From Rhipidocladum racemiflorum (taxonomy: Eukaryota > Streptophyta > Magnoliopsida > Poales > Poaceae): a stretch of DNA of 64,000 nt. The stretch covers positions 17,173,666 to 17,237,665 of the forward strand of contig CM070577.1 of assembly GCA_036346355.1 (NCBI GenBank), in the 5' to 3' direction. The notes beneath the pieces are model-generated. The model made no database searches. It saw only the letters and a list, made by a program, of their open reading frames with translations, and had not been told where the DNA came from. The translations under genes were made by a program, and so were the position numbers. Shown here piece by piece: positions 11,496-22,635 of the stretch (the first letter of the stretch is position 1; each line of letters begins with the position of its first letter).

Positions 11496-12342
11496 TACGG
11501 AAGCTAAGTCTGTCTCATAACAAGTGTTAGTAGTTCTTTTAATTAAAATTGCAACTCTTAAAGAAAACCAAAAACCTATTTCTAATTAAAAATCAGATTT
11601 CGGGAGGAGGTAAGTTGGATTTGGGAAAGAAAGGAAAAACTCATATATTGCATTCTATTATTCCTTGCTGAGTACTCTGTACTCACTCTTGCTTATATAT
11701 CCCCTTGATTAGAAGGTGAACTATATGGATCGGCCACCGAGGCCTGGAGCGAGGTGATCCGCGGGACCAGGACTTCTGCGGGGACGGCGACTACCCGAGT
11801 GTCTCGACTACTACCAGGAGTAGTAGAGTCACTAGGAGGCCGTCGTCGATAGATGGCGGTTCGCGAGGTATTTTGGAGTTGTAATATAATTTTGGTGGTG
11901 TATGGACGTCTATGTAAATTAATGAACTCATAGCCCGGTGTGGCTTCTGGATTGTAATATATTATGCTCATCCAGTCTCTAATTATTGTTCTGCTGCAAC
12001 ATTCTGAACACAGCGTAGTAGTCGACAAAACAACGGTACTCCCGCTATTTTGTTGGCCACTATCTTTGAGACTCTGCGTAATTAACTTAGGGTGATGACA
12101 CGGTGGTTGTTAATTACCCTTTGTTAATCATGCGAATTCGCCACAGGTGGTATCGAGCAATGGTTACGAGAACCACGCTATAAATAAGTAGAGGCGAGTA
12201 GAAGTCAAGTAAGAAAATTTATCACTCTAGCTATATGGCACTAGTTATATGGTAACCTTCTCTCCATCAAACAATAAGTTACGAGTGTTCTAGTTAATTT
12301 ACTAACTTCGCTAACGTATTAATTAAAACCTTTCCTTGCAGG

Positions 12343-13324
12343 ATGTCGCGCACTAGGGTTCCACCCGCAAGTTCGAGGCAAGATGTGATCTTTGCTAGAG
12401 CGACTAGTGGAGGAGCTAGGCGGGGCCGGGTAGACTACTACCAGAGACCTCACGAGATTTGTCGGCCAGCGCTGGTCATAGTTGTGTCGGTGGATATCCA
12501 GCCTACTTATCATCGAGTTCTTTTCTTTTTGGTTACATTCAGAGTACTTTACGCCTCTCCGGGATGCTTTGCCGGAAGGCAATCATAGCCCTTAGGGCTC
12601 GATTCATGAGAGGCGAGAGGGTCTTCCTTTCGGCATTTCCTGCTACTTCCCATAATGTCCAGCGTCGCACCCCACCACCTTCACCTCTTCGTGTCGATCC
12701 CGATGACGTCTCAGATCTTACGCACGCCGGCTCACGAGTAGGAACATGATTCATCGATACCATGTTCTATGAGGGAGCCAGTCTGCCATTCTAGAGGCAG
12801 AGAGTCGCGCTTCCTTGTGGAGGCGCCGGTTTTAGATTCGAAGACCGATAGGATGTCTGGCCGAGGAGGAGCTCCAGCAGCTTGGTCTTCGAGGCTGCTC
12901 CCCCTTCTGCTGCTCCACCCACTACCACTTACCCTCCATATACGACTTGATACCTCCCACTCACCCCTATGCCTCGGGATCAGTGCTAGAGCACCAGCTC
13001 CGCACCATCCACCTTTGAGTACACCTTTCTCCCTGGATTTGGTGCCTACACCACCTACCCATACCCTACTGCTCCAGAGTGGGGTATTCCTGCTGCCACC
13101 ATATTCAGTACACCCACCTCAGCCTTTCCTTGGCCACCTCGGGCACTGGCTCCTCCAGTGCCCGTATTGATGTTCATCCCGGTCCCAGGATTGAGGCATC
13201 CCACCTCAATTCTTTCTTAGACCAGCTAGACCCACGTCGCGGCCCGGGTTCTCAGGGGTCAGGAGGAGGAGACACTGAGGAGGAGGATCCTGAGGAGGTT
13301 GAGCCTGCTCAGGATGGAGAGTAG
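12343..13324 (+). pseudogene. ORF0, unit 2, broken copy
   Basis: The start MSRTRVPPA and end DTEEEDPEEVEPAQDGE match unit 1, but the frame shifts several times in between. Almost all differences from unit 1 fall at CAG, CTG or CG-rich points (for example caggttcaggggcag versus aagttcgaggcaag near 12370). The stretches between them are identical. True decay and consensus error at modified cytosines are both possible. Confidence 0.75.
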
Positions 13325-13682
13325 GCAGTAGTAGTGTTTGTATTAGGGGGTGTATTGGGTGAGTTGTATCCGCATGTTAGAGCTATGTATCGATGTAATC
13401 TTTAATTATCTATGAAATGCAGCAGTATTGTTCATCTTCCATGCCATGTCAGCTTACTATTCTGTGCATGACTAGTATGATAGGTGGTTACAATTGCTTT
13501 TAATTCTTGCTGCAAGCATGTTTAAATTCCCACTAGTATGCATAGGAAGTACTACATGAGCATGTTATTTCTATCTTGCATTACCAACCATAGAAACCAA
13601 TTTGCATTTGTGTTGTGCTTGTTATAAGTATAAAGTATCTAAATAGCTGAATACAGCACATAGAACTAGGAGCTAAGGACTA

Positions 13683-13970
13683 GGAAACGGACCCGGACCC
13701 GTAGTCCGTGGCGGTTTTGGACACGTGGTCCATAACGCGACTCGGCGTGTAGACCTCGTGGAGTTCTCGGCGCGAACACGAGGTTATTTATCGTTTTCTT
13801 CAATAGATAGGTGCGACTCGGCGCGTAGACTTTCGAGGAGTTCCTAGTGCTCGGACACTAGGATTGTTGTTGTTTTCTTATTTGCATCTTGATGGTGTTT
13901 ATGTTCTTGATAGCTATAGGTGCGACTTGAGGCGCATCCTCAAGGAGTTCTTGGTACTCGAGACACCAAG
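13683..13970 (+). repeat. Twin-hairpin array, unit 2 copy
   Basis: Same array as 3346-3636. The CCTAGTG/CACTAGG and TTGAGG/CCTCAA stems are kept. Other stems are damaged by small indels at CTCAG-type points, for example 13741-13785. Confidence 0.65.
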
Positions 13971-14350
13971 TTTTTGTCATTTTCTTAAATTGCGATTTAT
14001 GGTTCTTATTACGAGATGATAGATAGATGTAGTTGTAAATCTAAAATGGAGTGGCGTTGAGAGCGAGTTCCTTCAATTCTTATCTCATTGCTTAATAACT
14101 TGACCATAAGACCTTCCAAATACTACAATACCTCTTCTCTTTTAATCAGATTGCTTGTAAAAGTTCTAATTCACCCGTGTCATCAATAATTATACCTCTC
14201 ACCTTGTGAATGAACTGCTATTCTTAAGGACATTCTTCTTTCCTTAGTTATATCTTTAGTTAAGCATAGGAGTGACCTCCTAAAGAACCACTGTTGTGTT
14301 AAGGGTAAGCGGTTAATTAAGTTGTGTCTTCGGTTGTGGTCTTTTGCAGG

Positions 14351-15972
14351 ATGTCTGACCGTGAGGTAGCAGAGCAGGATCTGTTGTTGAGGTTAGGAGC
14401 ACCCCAGAACCCACCAAATGCAGTAGAACCACCCCAAATGCCACCACCTGACCTTAACCAGCCATTCCCTGCACCACTTGGCCAACCAGCACCTCCAGTA
14501 GGTGTAGCCGGAGTCGCAAGAGCCCCAGAAAATTTAGATCCACTGGAGAGAGTCCTCTTGTGTATGGCCACAGCCCAAGAAAACCAAAATCAATTCCTAG
14601 AAGCCCTTGTCACCAACCTTGCCCCTGCAACTCCACATTCTAACCGACACCGAACCACCTTGGGAGATTTTCTCCAAACCCGCCCACCTACTTTTGCTAG
14701 AGCCACCGCACCTCACGGAAGCTGACGATTGGCTTGAGGAGATTGATAAAAAGCTGACTACCTTAGGCTGTCCTGAGGAAGAGAGAGTGCAATTTGCAGC
14801 TTATCAGTTGATTGGGCCTGCGGCCACATGGTGGAAGAACTATTGCCGCACCCGTGCAGAGCTTCAGCCCATATCATGGGAAGAGTTCACTACACAGTTC
14901 CATAATACCCATGTGCCTCGAGGAGAGATGGACTTAAAGAAAGCAGGAGTTTTGGGATCGACTCGGGGAGTAGGAGTGTTCTTGAGTACTTGCGTAAATT
15001 TAATGACCTGTCTCGATATGCCCCGGATGAAGTAGACACTGAGGCAAAGAAGATTTATAGGTTTACGAAGGGGTTGAGCACCTATTTAAGGCTACATATG
15101 GCCACCCACACCATCACAGAATTCCAGGACCTAGCCAACCGAGCTACCCGAGTGGAGAGTGTGCAGGCACAAATGAATGAAGAAAGGAGAAAGAAAGCCA
15201 GATTTGATATCAAGCCGAGTTTCCCTAGCCAGTCTCGACCTTTCAGGCCTCCACCACCACCCTACCGAAATCCAATTGCTCGTCCATATACAGCTCCACC
15301 AGCCCAGCATTCCAGTGTTCTCCCACCCAGATCCCCAACCAGATGCTATAGGTGCGGAGGACCTCACCTCATCTCCAGCTGTCCTAAACCTGTCAGGTGC
15401 TACAACTGTGGCCGGGAAGGTCACAAGAAACCCGATTGCCCTCATCCACCCAGACCTTTGAGTCAGAACAATCCCGGGAAACCTCAGAGTTATTTCTCAG
15501 CTCCTGGACGTGCCCCAGGAAACCCTGTAGCCTCAGCAACTAGAGGACCTGTTCGCGGAGCCTCCAGTACCGGGTCAGCCCACCTGAACAACATCTCAGT
15601 GGAGCAGGTAGAAGGAGCCACAGATGTGGTTACGGGTAAGCTTCCCATTCCCCCATCTGTGGGTACTGTTTTGTTTGATTCAGGTGCTACACATTCTTTC
15701 ATTTCAAAGGAGTATGTGAATAAAAATAAGTTAGAATGTGTACCGTTACTATCACCATTAGAAGTCAATACACCAGCGGGGTTAATCAGGGTAACCTCAA
15801 TCAGAAGAAACCAAATGATCAGAATACTAAATGTTCCCTTCTTAGCCAACCTACATGTGATCAGTCTAACTACCCTAGATGTAGTGCAGGAATGGATTGG
15901 CTAGCTGCTAACGGGGTTAAGATGGACTGCGAGTTGAAGACTGCGTCCATAAGAACCTTGGATGGGAGTTGA
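14351..15972 (+). pseudogene. gag and protease of Tekay-like element, unit 2
   Basis: Gag N terminus as in unit 1, here open to about 14725, then shifted. The capsid-like part is better kept than in unit 1 (LIGPAATWWKNYC, ISWEEFTTQFHNTHVPRG). Both zinc knuckles are intact (CYRCGGPHLISSC, CYNCGREGHKKPDC), as is the protease motif LFDSGATHSFIS. A break occurs near 15885 (DVVQEWIG where unit 1 reads DVILGMDWL). It ends at the shared TGA (15970-15972). Confidence 0.85.
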
Positions 15973-17387
15973 ATCGTGTATCAGGGACTTAGAAGTGGGG
16001 CACCTCAAAACAGCCCCAAGTTAACTCTTTTACCTTCAAGAGAGTTGTCTCTTATTCCTGTGGTTCAGGAATTTCCTGATGTCTTCCCTGAAGAACTGCC
16101 AGGCATGCCACCTGACAGAGAGTTGGAGTTTCCCATAGAACTTGTTCCAGGCACAACCCCGATATGTAAAAGACCTTATCGTATGAACCCACAAGAATTG
16201 GTGGAACTAAAGAAGCAGTTGAAAGAATTAGAAGACAACGGGTTCATTCGAGAAAGTGTATCACCGTGGGAGCCCCTGTTCTTTTTGTGAATAAGAAAGA
16301 TGGTGGATTAAGGCGTATGCAGATTATAGAGATCTTAACCGAGTCACTATCAAAAACAAGTACCCTCTTCCTAGGATTGATGATTTATTCGACCAGTTGA
16401 GAGGTGCTTGTGTTTTTTCCAAGATAGATTTAAGGTCTGGATACCACCAAATAAAGATAAAATCAGAAGATATGGAAAAGACTGCATTTGTATCCAGATA
16501 TGGACACTATGAATACACTGTGGTACCCTTTGGATTAACCAATGCACTGTGTGTTCATGAATCTAATGAACAAGATATACATGAAGTGCTTGGATAAATT
16601 CATTGTGGTATTCATAGATGATATTTTGGTGTACTCTAAAAATAAAGAAGAGCACACTCATCACCTGAGAATTGCCCTCCAAATCCTCAGGGATAATCAG
16701 TTGTATGCCAAATTCAGCAAATGTGAATTTTGGCTGGATCGAGTATCCTTTCTAGGACATAACATATCTGGGAAAGGAATAGAAGTAGACCCAAAAAAAA
16801 TTGAAGCCATAAAGTCCTGGAAACAGCATGCAAACCAAAAAGAAGTGAGAAGCTTCCTTGGGTTAGCTGGGTATTATCGCAGATTCATCAAAGGATTCTC
16901 CCAGACAACATCACCCATCACTAAACTTCTGAGAAAAGATATCCAATTCAAGTGGACAGAAAAGTGTGAGGAGAGTTTTCAGAAACTCAAACAATCATTA
17001 ACCTCTGCCCCAGTATTAGCCCTACCTGAGAATGGCATAGAGTATGTGGTATATTGTGATGCCTCAAAGTCAGGACTAGGGTGTGTGCTTATGCAAAATG
17101 AGAAAGTAATTGCTTATGCCTCTAGGCAATTACGACCGCATGAAGTTAATTATCCCACACATGACCTAGAACTGGGAGCAGTCGTCTTTGCACTAAAAAT
17201 GTGGAGACATTATTTGTATGGGTCGAAGTGTACACTTTACAGTGACCATAAAAGTCTCAAATACATCTTCACCCAAAAAGAGCTGAATATGAGATAGAGG
17301 AGATGGTTGGAGCTCATAAAGGATTATGATATCACCATTAACTACCACTCAGGGAAAGCTAACGTAGTAGCTGATGCTTTAAGCTGA
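15973..17387 (+). pseudogene. Reverse transcriptase and RNase H, unit 2
   Basis: FSKIDLRSGYHQIKI, VPFGLTNA, FIDDILVYSK and the connection region SFLGLAGYYRRFIKG are readable, with better continuity through 16542-17297 than unit 1. Breaks lie near 16270, 16310 and 16550. A TAG at 17296-17298 (unit 1 has CAG) is private to this unit. TGA at 17385-17387 is shared with unit 1. Confidence 0.85.
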
Positions 17388-18947
17388 AAAGTCCAGTGCA
17401 ATCAAGTATCCCTTCAGAGTTTCACACCAAAGTTAGTCCAAGAGTTGGCTAAAATGGAAATCAATTTCAGTTCATCACCTTCCAATGCTTTACTAGCTGT
17501 CATGTCAATTGAATCAACCCTTCTAGAACAAATTAAAGAGAAGCAAAGCACTGACACTTATATTGTGGAAGAAATCAAGAGAATCAAGTTAGGTCAACCT
17601 TCATAGTTTAATTTGGATGAGGAAGGAACCCTCAGACTTCGTGAAAGGATTTGTGTACCAAATGATTCGAATATCAAAACACTCATCCTAAAAGAAGCCC
17701 ATGACACACCATACACAATTCATCCCGGTGGTACCAAAATGTACAGAGATTTAAAAGAAACCTTCTGGTGGAGTGGAATGAAAAAGGAGATAGCAGAATA
17801 TATTAGTAAGTGTGATACCTGTCAAAGGGTAAAAGCAGAACACCAACGTCCTGCAGGCTTACTCCAACCTCTGCAAATTCCTGAATGGAAATGGGAGGAT
17901 GTCTGTATGGATTTTATAACGGGATTGCCCATAACCATAACCAAGAAGGATGCCATATGGGTGATAGTGGACAGACTCACTAAATCAGCCCACTTCATTG
18001 CCACTAATCAAAAATACTCTGCTCACAGATTAGCTGAGATATACCTTGAAAGAGTGGTTACACTCCATGGAGTTCCCAAAACAATCACCTCAGATAGAGG
18101 CTCAATCTTCACCTCTAACTTCTGGGGAAGCTTACAAACTGCTTTGGGGACAAAACTAAACTTCAGCACTGCATATCACCCTCAAACAGATGGACAAACT
18201 GAGAGAACAAATCGAATCTTGGAAGATATGTTGAGAGCATGTGTGCTGAATTTTAAGGAGAGTTGGGATAAATATCTACACCTCGCTGAGTTTGCATACA
18301 ACAATAGTTATCAATCAAGCATACTGATGGCCCCATTCGAAGCTTTATCTGGTAGAAGGTGTAGATCCCCAAGTTGTTGGTATGAAGTAGGAGAAAAAGC
18401 ATTGATGGGTCCAGACTTGATTCGCCACCATGATGAGAAGATCAAACTTATTCAAGAGAGGTTGAAAACTGCTCAGTGTAGATGTAAGAACTACGCCTGA
18501 TAAGCATAGGAGAGATTTGAAGTTTCATCACGAAGATTTGGTTTACTTGAAAGTGTCACCCATGAAAGGAGTCCACCGATTTGGAGTCAAAGGGAAGTTA
18601 AGTCCTCGTTATGTTGGACCGTTCAAAGTGTTAGCTCAAAAGGAATCTGCGGCTTACAAATTGGAGTTGCCTTCTCGACTTTCCGGAATCCACAACGTTT
18701 TCCACATTTCCCAACTTCGAGCCTGCCTTAGAGAACCTTCTCAATTAGTTCAAAACCTTGACGTTCCACTTCAATTGACCTAACCTATGAGGAACAACCA
18801 CTCAAAATCCTAGCCACAGAAGAAAGACAATTAAGAAGAGCCACTGTCAGATTTTGCAAAGTCCAGTGGAAGCACCACACCGAGAAAGAAGCCACGTGGG
18901 AAAAAGAAGATGAGCTTCGCGAGTCCTATCCCCGCCTCGTTAGGTAA
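17388..18947 (+). pseudogene. Integrase with chromodomain-like tail, unit 2
   Basis: The shared TAG (17604-17606) precedes the frame. The HHCC finger and the full catalytic set are readable: CMDFITGLP, ITSDRGSIF and YHPQTDGQTERTNRILE. The integrase core is therefore more complete than in unit 1. The frame breaks near 18490 and again near 18775, both where unit 1 has a CTG or CAGCCTG context. The chromodomain-like end (KVQWKHHTEKEATWE) and the TAA at 18945-18947 follow. Confidence 0.86.
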
Positions 18948-18985
18948 GGCGGATTTGAAGCGAAATCCTTTTAAGGGGGATAGGA

Positions 18986-21900
18986 TGAAGTGCCCTGGGT
19001 AATTAGAGGAGTAACCACTAGTGTTAGCTCTAATTAATCAAGCTGCTAAGTAATATTAACAACCAAATAATCTGCTAATTAGAATAACCGAATTGCAAAA
19101 GAATTTAAAAGTGCGAGTAAAGCGAATAGAGATAGAATGAGGTTGCCGTCAGACCCGCAGGCGAAGGTATTGATCACCGAGATACCAGACCCGTAGGGGC
19201 CGAATCGGTACCTCTCGCTAGATCGGTTCATCATCCGGCAGCCCGTAACTTACCTGTTCGGATTGCGGGCATCCGTAGCAGCGTTTTACCCTCTAGACAA
19301 CCAGAGGCAATATTCTACCCCTTGGGAAACCAGTGGAGCACTGCTTTATCCAGTGAACACCCATTTAAAGCCAGAAACCTTGCTTTGTCCAGAGAACAAC
19401 CTTGAAGCATTGCATTGTCCAGTGGACATTCCTTTGTGTTTGACAATTCTTCCAAGCCAGCACGCAGCCAACCAGCAGCCAGTGCGCAGCCAGCACGGAG
19501 GCATTCTCAGCCAAGCACGACTCCCAAGCAGCCAGGTGTGAGGCATGGCTACAGATCGGCCTCCTCTCTTTCTCCTTCTTAAGCAAGCCAACAGCCACCA
19601 CTTCCTCATTTCCAGTCAATAGAGCACACACGCCAGCACACATAGTCCAGAGAGAAAAGAGCGCAAGAGAGCAAGGAGCAAGAAGGAGCCAAAGCCGAAG
19701 ATCCCCCAAGATCCGGTGGAACCAGGAGAGGGTCCAGAAGCCGGAGGAGGAGACAAGCCACAAGAAGCAGTGAACCAGGAGGATCCCCAAGATCACTGAA
19801 CCGAACAAGGAGCCGAGAAGGAAGGAGGTCCCCATGACGAATCGAACCACGAAGGGTCCCCAAGATCAGCAAGAACCGAACGGCACCACCATCTCCTTCC
19901 TTCAACCAAAACCGAGCCAACAATCTTCAGGTGCACCACCATTAGTAGTAGCAAGCTACTTCTTAGTGCACTGATTAGATTGATGAACTCGTGGCCTCAG
20001 TAGTGTTCTAGGGTCGCTAGACTTAATCTGCCGTCCCGCTAGAACCTCTCCATCATTGACCCAAGAACTTGCAAACACAACCGAAGGCAACGAGTAGAAC
20101 GGATAGAACCACCAAAACCAGTAGCATCTGTTCTTGCTGTTTGAACCCTAGAATGCGAAATCTCGAGTAGAAAACGAAAACCAGATGAAGTAGTAGTATT
20201 CTGTTCTTATCAGCAAACTGGAAATGCCAAATCGAAACAACCAGCAAAAGGAGTAAGCAGCTAGATCAAGTAATATCTGTTCTTATTCTAGCCTTAGCTG
20301 CGAAAATCAAAAGGAAAAGCATTCGGTAAAAGAGGCAACCAATAGATCCAGTAATACTGTTCTTATTTACTTTAGAAAAGGGAATAAGGGGGGATGGCAG
20401 TAGAGTAATAGCAGTAGAGCAATAGCAGTAGAGAGAAAAGAGGTAGAGGGGAGAGGAGCAGAGAGTAGAGGCGACGGCGGCGCTTGCGCCAGCCGAGCGG
20501 AGTGGAGAGGAGTGCAGCGAGGGGGATCGCAGGGAGAGCGGCGGCGGTGAGGAGATCGAGCTGGGAACTCGGTCCCGAGACTAGGCGAAGAAACCAAAGA
20601 GGCTTCGGCCAGAGAAGGAGAAAAGGAGGAAGAGGAAAAATAAGAGCAGAGAGAAGAGAAAAAGAAAGGGGAGAAGAAAAGAGAAGAAACGGAGGAGAAA
20701 AAGGAAAGAAGAGAAAAGAAAAGAGAAGAAGAAAATAGGAAAAATGAGTAATCATTCTTCGTATGCGTCTGCGTGAGGCTAAAATGTCCGTGATCTGAAT
20801 CGTAGGAAAAATGGTATTTTAATTTCTAAAAGCCCGAGTCAATAACTAAAATCAGAATTGGTGAAATCTGGAATTAGTGAATTCTTTGTATTATTTGATT
20901 GCTAAAGTATTAATACTATGGGTAAATTAATGGGATAGATTAGGAAGGGAGTTTGGGCAGTGTCATCGAATTAATACCTTGGTAATCTGTCAGGACCCGA
21001 CCAGAATCAGTCAGACCATCATCTCCCATATTCGTGCGAGGACGTCTTGATCAAGATTACTCCAGGCAAGCATCCTTTGGGAAATCTTTCCTTAAAATGC
21101 TTTTAATGAATTTCCATATCATTACAATACCATCCATGCATTACTAAACTTATATATTTAAATTGGAATTATAAGCTTGGAATTGGAGGATGAAAATGGT
21201 TGTGGATCTGGTGTGGAGAACGGAAGGTTGGGAATGAATTGGTTTTTATGGAAAAATGTGTTGGCCAGGACAGCTGATGGAGCAGCTGGCCTGTGCTTAT
21301 TTTAATTACTGTGTTGAGTTAATATGGTGGGTAGAGGATGCCGATGAGAAGGTGACATAGGCCGGGGGGTCCTCTACATAAGTAACATATAAGTTTAACC
21401 AACTAATACTTGAAAAATGAGCCGTATCTCAGTATCAACCATAGAGTGTGCAAACAGCCAGAAAAGGTTGTCCTAAGAGAGTATTGTGATCTTTGCAACG
21501 TTGGTTAGGTAGTTACTAGGGCACCAAATCCGGGTTACCGGAAGACCCGGAGAGACCGTGCAGATGGGACTAAGTGGCGACTTAGTTGCCCATAATGGCG
21601 CTATATTTGAAGCCAGGAAAGTACTGCCACATATGTTGGGGTACAACTGTTAGCTGCGAGTGTAGTGGGATGGCCTTGAGAGGATCCCCCACTCGAGTAA
21701 CAGGGTGAAGATCACAATTACTGGATTAGTGATAAACGTTCTGGAGCCTCTCTTTGGAGGTCTCTATGGGTAAAGTGGTACAAACCTGCGCAGGGTCTAA
21801 AATCATGAATTCATGCCTGTCTCCTGGATTGGAGGCTACGGAAGCTAAGTCTGTCTCATAACAAGTGTTAGTAGTTCTTTTAATTAAAATTGCAACTCTT

Positions 21901-22484
21901 AAAGAAAACCAAAAACCTATTTCTAATTAAAAATCAGATTTCGGGAGGAGGTAAGTTGGATTTGGGAAAGAAAGGAAAAACTCATATATTGCATTCTATT
22001 ATTCCTTGCTGAGTACTCTGTACTCACTCTTGCTTATATATCCCCTTGATTAGAAGGTGAACTATATGGATCGGCCACCGAGGCCTGGAGCGAGGGTGAT
22101 CCGCAGACTGTGACTTATCATGACGACGACTACCCGAGTGTCTACGACTACTACCAGGAGTAGTAGAGTCACTAGGAGGCCGTCGTCTGATAGATGGCGA
22201 TTCGCAGGGTATTTTGGAGTTGTAATATAATTTTGGTGGTGTATAGACGTCTATGTAAATTAATGAACTCATAGCCCGGTGTGGCTTCTGGATTGTAATA
22301 TATTATGCTCATCCAGTCTCTAATTATTGTTCTGCTGCAACATTCTGAACACAGCGTAGTAGTCGACAAAACAACGGTACTCCCGCTATTTTGTTGGCCA
22401 CTATGCTGAGACTCTGCGTAATTAACTTAGGGTGATGACACAGTGGTTGTTAATTACCCTTTGTCAATCATGCGGGTCGCCACA
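18986..22484 (+). mobile_element. LTR 3, right end of the Tekay-like array
   Basis: About 3.5 kb, from TG (18986) after the PPT to CA (22484). The next bases (gttca) would be the right target-site duplicate; the left one lies outside the window. The content matches LTR 2. The double-palindrome module is at 21768-21836. Confidence 0.87.
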
Positions 22485-22635
22485 GTTCACAAAACCGTTT
22501 GTGATGACGATTTTTAATCATCTATGGTGAGATTTTCTTTACTAGTGATACAACAACCTAGATCAGACCCAATACTCCTGTCCCTAACTGCAAAATAGAA
22601 TAGCATATACTCCTGCCACCAAACTCTCGACAAAG
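22485..22635. other. Short unassigned flank, possibly CACTA-like
   Basis: About 150 bases between LTR 3 and the SIRE-like solo LTR. Phrases such as aaaaccgtttgtgatgacga recall subterminal repeats of grass CACTA transposons, but no terminus is visible. No coding frame. Confidence 0.2.

Larger units (their letters stand above)
8640..12145 (+). mobile_element. LTR 2, shared middle LTR of the Tekay-like array
   Basis: About 3.5 kb, from TG (8640) to CA (12145), between the PPT of unit 1 and the PBS of unit 2. It contains a Pro-codon-free purine-rich tract (10080-10400), five spaced copies of (T/A)CTGTTCTT (9782, 9855, 9931, 10011, 10406) and the double-palindrome module (11427-11495). Open frames on the minus strand (for example 9017-9502) are repeat shadows. 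Confidence 0.85.
1..22484 (+). mobile_element. Tandem Tekay-like Ty3/gypsy array (LTR-int-LTR-int-LTR)
   Basis: Three near-identical LTR copies (the first cut by the window edge) alternate with two near-identical internal regions. Equivalent points recur every 10.33-10.37 kb: ORF0 starts at 1978 and 12343, gag starts at 4017 and 14351. Domain order in each unit is PBS, ORF0, spacer, gag with two zinc knuckles, protease, reverse transcriptase, RNase H, integrase, chromodomain-like tail, PPT. An extra ORF before gag together with LTRs of about 3.5 kb is what is known of the rice RIRE3/RIRE8 type, placed in the Tekay/Del chromovirus lineage. The lineage call is from remembered motifs, not a tree. 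Sharing of the middle LTR points to unequal recombination between LTRs, or to an assembly join. Confidence 0.88.
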
